Positions 45,365 through 57,361 of a stretch of DNA of 64,000 nt are shown here, one piece after another. The notes beneath the pieces were generated by a model. That model did not search any database. It had not been told where the DNA came from and worked only from the letters and a program-made list of their open reading frames with translations. The stretch comes from Lutraria lutraria (lineage: Eukaryota; Mollusca; Bivalvia; Venerida; Mactridae), in contig OZ026848.1 of the NCBI GenBank assembly GCA_964023205.1, positions 34,521,912 through 34,585,911 of the forward strand, given 5' to 3'. The position numbers were made by a program, and so were the translations under genes. The stretch's first letter is position 1. The number at the start of each line of letters is the position of its first letter.

Positions 45365-47820
45365 TCTACAAATAGCTGTTGTTATTTTTTTCGGAAATAT
45401 CGGAATTTTCAAAAAAAAAAAATAATGTGAAATTATACGTGAAGTTGGCAGCGTGAAACTACGACCCAGCATTGAAACACCGTAATATATATTTCACGCT
45501 GCCAGCTTCACGCTGCTAGCAGCGTATAATTTCACATTAATTTGCATTTGTTGCGCGGTTCATCTGTAGAAATATATATTACGCTGTTTCGCTGCTGGGT
45601 TGTAGTTTCACGCTGCCAACTTCACGCTGCCAGCAGCGTATAATTTCGCATTATTATTTTTTTTTGAAAATTCCGATATTTTCACTTAATTAACGTTCAA
45701 ACAAGTGAGTCACCTTATCTTATGCATTCTTAAGTATTTAGCTTCATTTGTTGCGAGGTTTATCTGTAGAAATATATATTACGCTGTTTCGCTGCTGGGC
45801 TGCTAGTTTCACGCTGCCAACTTCACGCTGCTAGCAGCGTATAATTTCACGTTAATTTATTGTTGTTGAAAATTTCGATATTTTCACTTAATTAACGTTC
45901 AAACAACAGACTCACCTTATTTTATGCATTTGTTGCGCGGTTCATCTGTAGAAATATATATTACGCTGTTTCGCTGCTTGGTCATAGTTTCACGCTGCCA
46001 ACTTCACGCAGCCAGCAGCGTATACTTTCACATTATAATTTTTTGTTTGAAAATTCCGATATTTTCATTTAATTATCGTTCAAACAACTGAGACACCTTA
46101 TCTTATGCATTCTTAAGTATTTAGCTTCATTTGTTGTGAGGTTTATCTGTAGAAATATATATTACGCTGTTTCGCTGCTGGGCTGCTAGTTTCACGCTGC
46201 CAACTTCACGCTGCTAGCAGCGTATAATTTCACATTAATTTATTGTTGTTGAAAATTTCGATATTTTCACTTAATTAACGTTCAAACAACAGACTCACCT
46301 TATTTTATGCATTTGTTGCGCGGTTCATCTGTAGAAATATATATTACGCTGTTTCGCTGCTTGGTCATAGTTTCACGCTGCCAACTTCACGCAGCCAGCA
46401 GCGTATACTTTCACATTATAATTTTTTGTTTGAAAATTCCGATATTTTCATTTAATTATCGTTCAAACAACTGAGACACCTTATCTTATGCATTCTTAAG
46501 TATTTAGCTTCATTTGTTGTGAGGTTTATCTGTAGAAATATATATTACGCTGTTTCGCTGCTGAGTCGTAGTTTCACGCTGCCAACTTCACGCTGCTAGC
46601 AGCGTATAATTTCACATTAATTTATTGTTGTTGAAAATTTCGATATTTTCACTTAATTAACGTTCAAACAACAGACTCACCTTATTTTATGCATTTGTTT
46701 CGCGGTTCATCTGTAGAAATATATATTACGCTGTTTCGCTGCTGAGTCGTAGTTTCACGCTGCCAACTTCACGCTGCCAGCAGCGTATAATTTCGCATTA
46801 TTATTTTTTTTTGAAAATTCCGATATTTTCACTTAATTAACGTTCAAACAAGTGAGTCACCTTATCTTATGCATTCTTAAGTATTTAGCTTAATTTGTTG
46901 CGAGGTTTATCTGTAGAAATATCTATTACGCTGTTTCGCTGCTGAGTCGTAGTTTCACGCTGCCAACTTCACGCTGCCAGCAGCGTATAATTTCACATTA
47001 TTTTTTTGTTGAAAATTCCGATATTTTCATTTAATTATCGTTCAAACAACTGAGTCACCTTATCTTATGGATTCTTAAGTATTTAGCTTCATTTGTTGCG
47101 AGGTTTATCTGTAGAAATATATATTACGCTGTTTCGCTGCTGAGTCGTAGTTTCACGCTGCCAACTTCACGCTGCTAGCAGCGTATAATTTCACATTAAT
47201 TTTTTTTGTTGAAAATTTCGATATTTTTACTTAATTAACGTTCAAACAACAGACTCACCTTATTTTATGCATTTGTTGGGCGGTTCATCTGTAGAAATAT
47301 ATATTACGCTGTTTCGCTGCTGGATCGTAGTTTCACGCTGCCAACTTCACGCTGCCAGCAGCGTATAATTTCACATTATTATTTTTTTGTTTTGAAAATT
47401 CCGATATTTTCACTTAATTAACGTTCAAACAAGTGAGTCACCTTATCTTATGCATTCTTAAGTATCTAGCTTCATTTGTTGCGAGGTTTATCTGTAGAAA
47501 TATATATTACGCTGTTTCGCTGCTGAGCTCCTAGTTTCACGCTGCCAACTTCACGCTGCTAGCAGCGTCTAATTTCACATGAGAAAAAAATGTTTTAAAA
47601 TTCCTTTATTTTTAATTATTTAACTTTCAAACAACAGACTCACATTACTTCGTGCATTCTTAAGTGTTTAGCTTGATTTCTTGTGCAGTTTATTTGTAGA
47701 AATATATTAAGCTGCTACGCTGCCAACTTCACGCTGCTGGGCTGCTACGCTTCCAACTTCACGCTGCTGGGCTGCTACGCTGCCAACTTCACGCTGCTGG
47801 GCTGCTAACTTCACGCACAT
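45365..47820. mobile_element. Satellite element with GTGAAGTTGG-type end
   Basis: Tandem units of about 170 and 210 bp alternate (dimer about 380 bp), with CTGTAGAAATATATATTACG, ACGCTGCCAACTTCACGCTG and CAGCAGCGTATAATTTC. The first 120 bp (45370-45490) is inverted relative to the rest, giving a short opposite arm. The right end is a short array of ACGCTGCCAACTTCACGCTG units ending ACTTCACGCACAT at 47820, which matches the ends of the elements at 32785-42386 and 50691-57240. No protein frame. Confidence 0.7.
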
Positions 47821-48150
47821 GTTATCTTAAGCCAAGATTGGTGCGTCATCTTTTGAGATTTTTTTTAATTGTGCCAACTTTAGATAATGAGTTTTTGTTT
47901 GTATGTGTCTTAAACAGTCTGAGTCACTTTGAATTATTATTGTTTAAAATCCATCTGCAGTCGTCTTACAAGTTTTGAAAACGTCGCACGCACAGCGATT
48001 TTTCAAGGTTTAACAATGACGGAAGACCCAAAGCTTACATCAGCACAGATTCATCGTCCTTAAGCTAGCAGAACAGCTTCTTGTCTAGGATCAGAGCTGA
48101 CTGCGGCGAAGGTTCACTGGTCAGAAACCATATCAAGCATATCTATTATG

Positions 48151-48270
48151 CAAAGATTTGAACAAACTTGGTAGAGGTCCCCTATGCAATGCTACATATA
48201 TCTTAGATCTAGACCTTGTGGTTTCGGAGAAGAAGACTTTTCGTAGTATATAAAAAAGAATAAACCCCGG
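48151..48270 (+). repeat. AGAGGGCC-family fragment, left of MITE
   Basis: It carries tttgaacaaacttggtagag and ccttgtggtttcggagaagaag words of the 160-bp unit, and continues at 49145 on the other side of the MITE. Confidence 0.7.
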
Positions 48271-49140
48271 TGTAACGTTTTCAAGCTCCCCCGTTTTATC
48301 AGGTTACCCCCGGTAACTTAAAAACGTTTTCAAACTCCCTCCCCCGTTTTAATAATCCCCACCTCCCTATGTTGATTCTTCATGGCAAAAACGTTTATAT
48401 TTCAGATTATAATTCATACTAAATGATTCACAGTCAACATGGTTTATTGACATGTAATTCCTGTATTTCTAAACTGAATATACGCAATAATTATATGAAG
48501 CTATGGAATCCTATTAGGGTTATGGAGAGTACCCGCTTTTATTCAATTAAATAAACAAAAATGCGAGACATGACCTGTGCAATTCCACACTTACTAGTTT
48601 TCAGAAAACCAGCAATAGTTAATAAAAAATTATGTTTTTATATTTTTTGTTAAAATGATTCAAGATTGCATTGGTATTTGAGCAATAACGCTCATAGGAT
48701 TCAATAATGAAGGAATGGACTTGTCAGTATATGACGTCATTTGATTTTGTCGTATGATTTCATCATAAGGACCTATGTATAGTCTCATATAACTGTAGTA
48801 CATGTATGCATTTATGTGTTTGAAATTGTAATCTCCTTATTCTTGTGCAAGCTCTTTCTTATTATGAATTTTCGAATTTATTACTCGGGGGTAATCTGAA
48901 AACGTTTTTAAAGCGCCCCCAGGGGTAATCTGAAAACGTTTTCATAGCGCCCCCGGGGTAACCTGAAAACGTTTTCCGATTACCGGGTAGGGCATTTGAA
49001 AACGGAGGGGTTAATCTCAAAACTTTTAATTGCACCCCTCCCGGTGACTTAAAAACGTTTTTAAATTTCCGGGGGTAATCTGAAAACGTTTTTAAGTTAC
49101 CGGGGGGTAACCTGAAAAGGGGGAGCTTGAAAACGTTGCA
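48271..49140. mobile_element. 870-bp MITE with CCGG target duplication
   Basis: Terminal inverted repeats TGTAACGTTTTCAAGCTCCC and, at the right, GGGAGCTTGAAAACGTTGCA. CCGG flanks both sides (48267-48270, 49141-49144), and the interrupted 160-bp repeat continues across. The right part has many tandem words like GGGGTAATCTGAAAACGTTT. An open frame at 48862-49149 (minus) is a by-product of this repetition. Confidence 0.85.
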
Positions 49141-49144
49141 CCGG

Positions 49145-49670
49145 GACATGGCTAATTTTGACCCCTGGGCTATAATTTGAACAAACTTGGTAGAGGTCCA
49201 CTAGAAAATGCCACATACAAAATATCTAAGCTCGAGGTTCCGGAGAAGAATATTTTTTTAATTTTCTGTATAAATCAAGTGACCCCTGGGGTAAGGCAAA
49301 TTTAGACCCTAGGGCAATAATTTGAACAAACTTGGTGGAGGTCTACTAGACTATGCTAAACACCAAATGACAAAGCTCTAGGCATTATTATTTAGATTTC
49401 CAATATAAGTCTATGTTAAATCAAGTTACCCTCGGGGCAAAACCAATTTTGACCTCACGGGAATAATTTGAACAAGGTATTTGGTGTGTAGCATTGTGTA
49501 GTGGACCTCTATCAAGTTTGTTCAAATTAATGCCCTATGGTCAAAATTGGCCCCGTCCGAAAGGTCACTTGATTTTACATAGACCTATATAGGGAAATTT
49601 TAAAAATCTATTGTCAGAAACTACAATGGGTAGAGCTTAGATATTTGGTGTGTAACATTCTTCTAGTGGA
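49145..49670. repeat. AGAGGGCC-family fragments, head-to-head
   Basis: To about 49475 the units are in plus orientation (ttgaacaaacttggtggagg). After that they are inverted (gtagtggacctctatcaag, gggtagagcttagatatttgg), so two fragments meet head-to-head. Confidence 0.65.
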
Positions 49671-49720
49671 CCTTCTGAAAGACAATACAAAAACATGGAA
49701 AGCTGTATCAATTCATTATA

Positions 49721-49930
49721 AATGAGCTGCACCATGAGAAAACCAACACAGTGAATTTGTTACCAGTATGGATTCAGAACAGTACAGTGCAACCTGATCC
49801 TGATAAGGTTCCATACTATTTGTTGACGATATCTCAAACTCCCGCAGTGTCTGAAGCGAGCACTATGGATCCTGATCAAGCTGTGTAGAAATGCAGGCTT
49901 GTCGAGTTCTGTACTGGTCGCAAATGAGGC
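49721..49930. repeat. GAGCTGCACCATGAG repeat
   Basis: It opens AATGAGCTGCACCATGAGAA and ends TACTGGTCGCAAATGAGGC, with inner words around GGATCCTGATCAAGC that are partly self-complementary. I recall this as a very common short element of clam genomes. 49931-50690 holds no gene that I recognise. Confidence 0.6.
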
Positions 49931-51689
49931 TATCTAATCTATGTGGCTATTTCTATCTCGAATCGATACATCATTGTATATAAATATCATGATGTATATG
50001 AAATAAAATAAAGTAACTAACCCCTAAGTCTAAGTTTCGCGTAATGACAAGACGTCTCTGTTGTAACAAAGTCACATTTTGTGCTAAATATCTGGATTGT
50101 TTGTTTCAACACTCATAAATTCTCTTGAATTAGATCATAGTACACGTCAATAAAAGTAATTAACTAAGCCATTAACAAACGATCTGACTAACTGAAAGTA
50201 AACGGTTTCGACGAATTTCACTGCTGTAACACATGTTGTATTTTTAATGTCCATCATGTAACAAAAATTCCATTATATCCATCTCAACTGACCAGAAAAA
50301 TCATAATCATGTGCCTTTCACTATAAACTAGTTTGACAAGGACGAATCCTCAAAATAAAACGTACTGTTAATTTTATTTTTTATTTTCATGATAAAATTG
50401 TCTGTAATGTTACATTTTTCGTCTTTACTGCCAACGAAAATAGGTCCGATTTTTCAATTCAGTGACATAAATACAAATTCAAATAGTTCGTGCATTCAAG
50501 TGGATATCAGATAACTATACAAAATCAGATATCTATACAAAAGACGAGAAACACAAAACCAGTCGTAATAAATCAAAACAATCTTTTACCTCGGAATTCT
50601 ACATTATTTACTGTCAGTACACACATTTCAAGGACATTCACGTGCTGTATGTTCCAATTACTGAACTACTTTTTTGAAGCACAGAAACATATGTTTGTGA
50701 AGTTGGCGGCCTAGCGGTCTAGAATTTTATACACCCAATCGCCCAGAAATGTATCAGAATCACGTTCTATATGCATTAGAAACTATTTTGGAAGGGAAAA
50801 GTGGCATCGTAGGTATTTTTTGCAACCCTGAATATTTATCACCCAATACCTCAAAATGTATCAGAATCACGTTCTACAAGCATAGGAAACTGTTTTGGAA
50901 GGAGAAGTCGCAAAAAAACAATCTCGCGGCATCATAATTACGCCGCTAGGCCACTAACTTCTCTTCCTTCGGCGCGTATACTTAAGCAATCATCGAGCGG
51001 CTTAATATATATTGTAAGAACTTGTTTTACCATTAATGATAAAGAAGCAAGTTTATTTAAATTAAACACTTCTTATACAATATCGAAAGCAAAATCGGGA
51101 CAGATGAGTGTGTGAACTAAGACATATAATTTATCATCCAGAAATCAACTTTAACCACGGCGACTCTTCTCTATTATTTTAGTTTTCCGAAACGCTGGTT
51201 GTAGTTTGTTTTTGTCTAGACATATTTGTATGTTGGCCTCAGCTATGGGAGTATGTAATGCTATGATATTGCTACGGAACGTTTAAATACGATACGCGGT
51301 TTCCATATAGATTGATAGATGATATTAATTAAGTCTATCCGCTGAAACAAAAATAATGCATACAAATGTCAAAGCTTGATTCAACTTTGTGATCGACAGT
51401 AGTAGTATGCTGCAACACTCAGAAGCTAAACATCTTCTAGTCTATTCTAAGGCATTATGTGTCTTACTTATTTCAGCTATCTTTTCTTAAATCTAACAGA
51501 AATCCACCCGCTAATTTGACATATTTAACTGTTCAGATTTAAATGCAATTGTTTTATAAATACATGTACTTGTATGAGTATGACGCCCATTGAAATAGGT
51601 TTATGAGAAAAAATATGTTTACAAGATCATACATCTATATTTAAACGCAGTCATGAACATCATATTATCATTTCAGATAAAATAAATAT

Positions 51690-51857
51690 ATGACCATGGA
51701 TCGTGCAGGTCGAACGTATAAGGGTCGTCTGTCATAGGCTAATTTTGTTTTGCATTTCGTTCTAATCCTTTCCTTATATAATATATATAATTATGTTTTG
51801 TTTTATCATGTACCTGTGAATGACTTTGAATAAATATGTTTAAACTAAAACTAAATG
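51690..51857 (+). repeat. Probable LINE 3' tail
   Basis: Text with cataggctaattttg, atcatgtacctgtgaatg and AATAAATATGTTTAAACTAA ends in an A/T microsatellite-like tail, as LINE 3' ends in molluscs do. Identification is by pattern only. Confidence 0.4.
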
Positions 51858-52674
51858 CACCGCTTATTCTCTTCTCCGACATATAACTAACGCTTTACGG
51901 TCAATAGACTCTCTTTAAGTGAAAGTTTTGGATTTGAATATCACGACCCTATATATTTAATCAATTTGTTTATTTCTTTTAATGTATTGTTTATAATATT
52001 ATCATATATGTATTAGTTATCGATCATATTTTGAATTTTATGGGATATATTACAAGCGACGCGGAGCGGAGCGCAGTGATATGTCGCATACAATTCAAAT
52101 TATGAACGAAAACTGATTTACAGTTTGTCTAAATTTCTGTATATACAGAAAGATAAGTGACGTATTTTCTCCATATCAGGTTTAAGCACATTTTATGCGA
52201 TAAATTTTTCAAATGAAATGCGGAGATTTCATTGGACGAGAAATTATAACAAACATAAAACATATATTAAAGTTAGAGCTCTCAGCTTTTGGAATCATAC
52301 TTCATAGACGAAACGCATTTTCTATTTAAATGTAAATTGCATGATTCAATAAGATCTCAGTATATTCTATTACATGGATATAAAAAATGCATCTATATAA
52401 TATTTAAGACAGAACAATTACTTAATTCCAGTAATGCCCTAATAATGAGAAACCCTTCCTTATTCATTCATAAAGTCGTCATTTTGTAAACATACGTGAT
52501 AGTTAATCGTCAGCTTCATCAAACTAACAATCAAATCTACTGTTTACTTATTGTGTTATTGTATAATTTAGGCATTACTAAAATTTTGACTTTGTCTATT
52601 AGAAATATCAATCATTATTAAACTTACAAAATTATTAGACTGAAGTCGCCGTACACTCTGGAATGCTTATTTTT

Positions 52675-52843
52675 AAGTGGCAATGCAAAAATCGCAACTT
52701 CTTGCACCGAAGCAGATTACTGACAGTGCCCGAAATATCCGCAATGGTCATCACGTGATAAGTGGCAATGCAAAATCGCAACTTCTTGCACCGAAGCAGA
52801 TTACTGACAGTGCACGAAATATCCGCAATGGTCATCACGTGAT
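52675..52843. repeat. 85-bp tandem duplication with CACGTG
   Basis: Two copies differing by one or two bases, each with AGTGGCAATGCAAAA, CTTGCACCGAAGCAGATTAC and ATCACGTGAT. Each copy thus carries one palindromic E-box-like CACGTG. A third CACGTG site (gtcacgtg) lies about 20 bp further at 52871. Confidence 0.9.
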
Positions 52844-53021
52844 ATAAACAAAACAGAAATAGAGCGAGGTCACGTGTTACTCACACCAACTAGTGTTAGC
52901 TTGATGACGCTGTCGCTATTTATAGTCTAAGAATGGAGCGAGCTCGATAAACAACGACGGGAATGAATCTGCCCATCTGTCAATAAACGAACCGAATCCA
53001 ATCCTACTATAGTAAACAAAC

Positions 53022-53189
53022 ATGGCGTTGAATTTAGTACACTATCAAGCATTGTGTTATATTACTGAAGTATTGTGTTATATTACTGAGGATGAAGCAA
53101 AACTACTTTTTAAGTGGTGTTCATGTGTACGTACAGACTGTGTATTATTCAAGTATTCGGACTCGCTAATAGTCTCAATGATCACGTGA
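53022..53189 (+). CDS. Small open frame, 55 codons, unknown
   Basis: ATG in a good context (AAACAAACATGGCG) about 180 bp after the CACGTG duplication. The frame starts MALNLVHYQALCYITE, and LCYITE appears twice through an in-frame 21-bp duplication, then DEAKLLFKWCSCVRT. No known family is recognised. It could be a first exon with an unseen donor, or chance. Confidence 0.2.
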   Translation: MALNLVHYQALCYITEVLCYITEDEAKLLFKWCSCVRTDCVLFKYSDSLIVSMIT

Positions 53190-54532
53190 CATTCACCGAA
53201 TACTAGTAGCTGTTCCATATCGTTGTCGTCTCGTCAATTTCAATCACCTATAAATTTCTAGAAACGTGTCAATATTTCAATAAAAGTGGTTTCAGTTGAA
53301 TGAGAATTTGACTCTGCCTGGTGCGCTACAACGAGAACTAGTTTAGTATTTATATGGGCACTGTGACGACAGGGTTCGACATTAAGGCAGGTCCAAACGA
53401 CAAGCAATAGCTTACTGGTCCAGTCTAGTGCATCTTGCTATTCGGTAGCCCGAATGGTCGTGCTCTTGAAAATGCAGCCGAAACTCTTTATATCAAAGGA
53501 CTTAGGAAAAATTGTTCGATCTAAATGAACTTCGATGTATAAATTATTAGAGAAATTCGCTGTGTTTATTACATTTTGGAGCGATCGTCGGTGTGTTGTA
53601 ATAATCATTTAATCGTGTTATAAGATACGGAACACGGTATTTATACGTTTCGATGTATTTATTTTAGCAACATGTCGCAAATAAACAAAACATTATAAAC
53701 ATATTCACACAGACTAATTTTATAATCGCGAGCGTGGACACTGACTTGTTTACGCAATGGTCATTAATTAAATACCGATTTCGGAGCTCAATACAAAAAA
53801 TGTCCGATCAGGTGAGAAATGAACACTTAATTGGTTCGACATAGACGGTCACTTTATGGTTCGATATAGATGGTCACTTTACAGTTGAAAATCTATGTTT
53901 GGGACCGTTATACCAGGTTTTTACGACAACGTACCCTCAGACAACGGAGTATATTATTTTTGGAGACTTTATTTAAATATTTTAAATGCATTCCAGCAGA
54001 TATTGCAACGTCTGATACATCGAGGTGATAGTTTCCCCTGATTTTAATTTTAGGGTGGAAACAGGGACTACATATAGAGTACCTCGTGAACTGTAGAACC
54101 ATATGACCAGATTCATGAGATTCATGAAACATCAACGGCTTGTATTTTTGAAGGAGTAGATGATCACTTTAGTTTCGGGATCAGTTAAGTCAAAATAACA
54201 AATTCGTTTGATCTGAAACTTCAAAAATGTTACATAGGCCACATTCTAGTATTGAATTGCCGGATGCAATTTTGCGCCGTACAAACATTTAACTTGTAAT
54301 GGCTTTACCGACATCTTATCAGGTATTACAGCATACATATGTATATTGTTTAGTATTCACTGCTGTTGAATGACTTGAAATTGCCATAATGTGCTCTTGA
54401 ATGATTTTTTAGGCATCATATGTTCTGTTACATAGTTTGATACACATTTCAACACATCGCTTGTATAAAAATGTTTAAGCTTGATATGCGTTGTTAAACG
54501 AATCGCATAAACTGCAAGGCATCTTTGCCTAT

Positions 54533-55705
54533 AGGTGACTTACTAAAATACGTGAGCTCCATAACCGGCATGATTCCCGTTCCCACTCTCACTCTATTGT
54601 GTGCTGTAAAATTGGGGACGGAAACCAACTGGTTTAGCATAAAATAGTTCTACTTTCGGCTTTCGTTCAGTAGGTCAGTAATTTCTCTACAGAAGTATGC
54701 ATGTAATAACATCAATCTACTATTTATGTATGTCTTATGTGTGACTTTTATATCCATAACGCGTATCGATCGATACTATCGACTAGATCTAGCTATATAC
54801 AGTTGGTTTTCCCGTCGAAGTGCAGAGAACAAAATGGCTGTACACATAAATTTGCGATGAAATAACAGTTATTGTGAAGTTCGCAATTATTATGTTGGTT
54901 CACATTGTGTGAAGGGTATTTTGGTGTTAAGACAGAAGGATCGTAATGAAACTTATGTAATCGTGCGATGTCGGTATATTCCGTGGCGCGATCGGCAAAT
55001 ATCGCCGTATAACGGCTAGTTTCCGAATAACTATACTTTTTTACAATAAACTTTTACTTTCACTTCAAAACCTGTCATATAGTCCAAATGATATTAAGTT
55101 TGAATATAATTCACATATCAATTATATAGATTTTCTGAAAAAATCTTAAACTACGATTAATCAATCGATAGTGGTTTATGTCAGTTCATTTCTATTATCG
55201 ATAGCAATTTTGTTCCGTGTATGGAATTAAAAACATGGAAAATAAAAAAAACTCTTCAAAACCAAATTATCACTAAAACAATGATATAGGTCAATTTTAA
55301 TTCGTTTCTAACACTGAAGTATGTATTTAAAGTGATATGTGGCAATAATCAAGACACTCGTATATTATTAAAATGGGGCGTTTTGAAGAGCTTTTCGGTA
55401 TGTATTAAATCAGTGAATACGACGGTAACAATGCTTATTTTAGTACCGATAAATTCGGAAAATTATAGGCTGGGTAATGGGCTACATAATAACTCGAAAC
55501 ATCTGATAATTTAGATAACCATCATGCTAGGTTGATGTAATTTAGCACATGAATATCAGAATATGTTCATAAACAGATGGCAATATTGAGATGGTGTATG
55601 TTAATTCCTAAGTATGAATATCCATCAACTGTACAGTTCCTAATTTAGGATTTCTTGTTGTGTTGCGAGCAACACCAGTGACTTGTCTCATATGAAAAAT
55701 TCCGC
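54533..55705 (+). repeat. 1.2-kb dispersed repeat, copy 2
   Basis: Same orientation and order as 25703-26950, with small indels (for example loss of tcattgacattgtcagtgc-like text near 54750 and of cctaacagtc near 55650). It lies inside the element at 50691-57240. 53190-54532 shows no recognised gene. Confidence 0.85.
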
Positions 55706-55869
55706 CAGTACTTTCAGTACTTTGATTTTCATTTGTTTCTTGTACGTTCTATTTTCTTTGAAGCATAAGCATGTATTAACATAACGATTTCTTCTTTAGC
55801 ACGAAATTAGTGCACCTATTCACGTATGCAGAACACTTAATGAATGATAAATCTTTTATCTTCGTTCAC

Positions 55870-57240
55870 GTACACATACACGTGATCATTTTGCGACTTT
55901 TCCTTCAAAAATAGTTTTTAAAGCTTGTAGAACGTGATTCTGATACACTTCGGAGTGATTGGGTGTTTAAATTTCCGGAAAGTAGGGTAGTTAGTGGCCT
56001 TGCGACGTAACTTTGTTGCCGCGAGAGTATTTTTTGCGACTTTTCCCCTACCAAAATAGTTTCTTATGCTTGTAGAACGTGAATCTGATACATTCTTTGA
56101 CGATTGTGTGTATAATATTCCAGATAGCTAAAAAGGTGAAGTTTTCGGCGTAATGGCGTACTTATGATGAAGTGATTTTTTTGCGACTTTTCCCTTCCAA
56201 AAAAGTTTCTGCAAGAACTTAGTTTATTTATCAGTAGTCTAGACAAAAAAAACCCGTAAAACCTGCGTTTCGGAAAACTAAAATAATAGAGAAGTGTCGC
56301 TATCGCCGTGGTTAAAGTTGATTTCTGGATAATAAATTATATGTCTTAGTTCACACACTCATTTGTCCCGATTTTGCTTTCGATATTGTATAAGAAGTGT
56401 TTAATTCAAATAAACTTACTTCTTTATCATTAATGGTAAAACAAGTTCTTACAATATATATTAAGCCGCTCGATGATTGCTTGAGTATACGCGCCGAAGG
56501 AAGAGAAGTTAGTGGCCTAGCGGCGTAATTATGATGCAGCGAGAGTGTTTTTTGCGACTTTTCCCGTCCAAAATAGTTTCTAATGCATGTAGAATGTGAT
56601 TCTGATACATTTCTGAGTGATTGGGTGTATAAAATTCTAGGCCGCTGAAAACGTGAAGTTGGTGGCCTAGCGGCGTAACTATGATGAAGTGAAATTTTGC
56701 GACTTTTTCCGTCCAAAATAGTTTCTAATGCATGTAGAATTTGATTCTGATACATTTCTGAGTGATTGGGTGTTTAATATTCCGGGTCGGTGAAAAAACT
56801 TAGTTTTCGGCGAAATTGCGTACCTACGATGAAGTGATTTTTTTGCGACTTTTCCCTTCCAAAATAGTTTCTAATGCTTATAGAACGTGATTCTGATGCA
56901 TTTCTGGGCGATTGGGTGTATAAAATTCTTGGCCGCTAGGCCGCTGAAAACGTGAAGTTGGCGGCCTAGCGGCGTAGCTATGATGAAGTGAAATTTTGTG
57001 ACTTTTCCCTTCCAAAATAGTTTCTAATGCTTATAGAACGTGATTCTGATACATTTCTTTGCGATTGGGGGTATAAAATTCTAGGCCGCTAGGCCGTCAG
57101 CCCGCCAACTTCATGCCACTAGGCCGCTAGGCCGCCAACTTCTCGCCGCCAGGCCGCTAGGCCGCCAACTTCACGCCGCCAGGCCGCTAGGCCGCCAACT
57201 TCACGCCGCCAGGCCGCTAGGCCGCCAACTTCACAAACAT
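55870..57240 (-). repeat. Right satellite arm, units of about 150-190 bp
   Basis: About six diverged units with TTTTGCGACTTTTCCCTTCC, AAAATAGTTTCTAATGC and GAACGTGATTCTGATACAT, the last parts being GGCCGCTAGGCCGCCAACTT. The final 130 bp is a compact array of the GCCGCCAACTTCAC motif. Confidence 0.85.
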
Positions 57241-57361
57241 CTTGCTTTTGACAGTATTTATCGTAATCGATTATGGTATAAATTACATGAAATACATATT
57301 GCTGGTAAATAATTACGAATCATCAAAAATATGTACTCCATAGTTAAATAAATTTTCAGAT

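Larger units (their letters stand above)
50691..57240. mobile_element. 6.5-kb element with inverted satellite arms
   Basis: Left end ATGTTTGTGAAGTTGGCGGC at 50691; right end GCCGCCAACTTCACAAACAT (inverted) at 57240. The left arm (50691-51225) and the right arm (56235-57240) are reverse complements over the satellite unit (tgattctgatacatttctgag, aaaatagtttctaatgc) and over a unique block (aaacacttcttatacaatatc, gtgtgtgaactaagacatat) that ends at GTCTAGAC in both arms. The 4.6-kb interior carries a LINE tail, an 85-bp duplication, a 55-codon frame and the second 1.2-kb repeat copy. Alternatively the arms are two separate insertions in opposite orientation. Confidence 0.65.

Noticed and set aside
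48862..49149. 95-aa minus-strand frame with repeated FSDYP
   Set aside because: Produced by the tandem GAAAACGTT words of the MITE.
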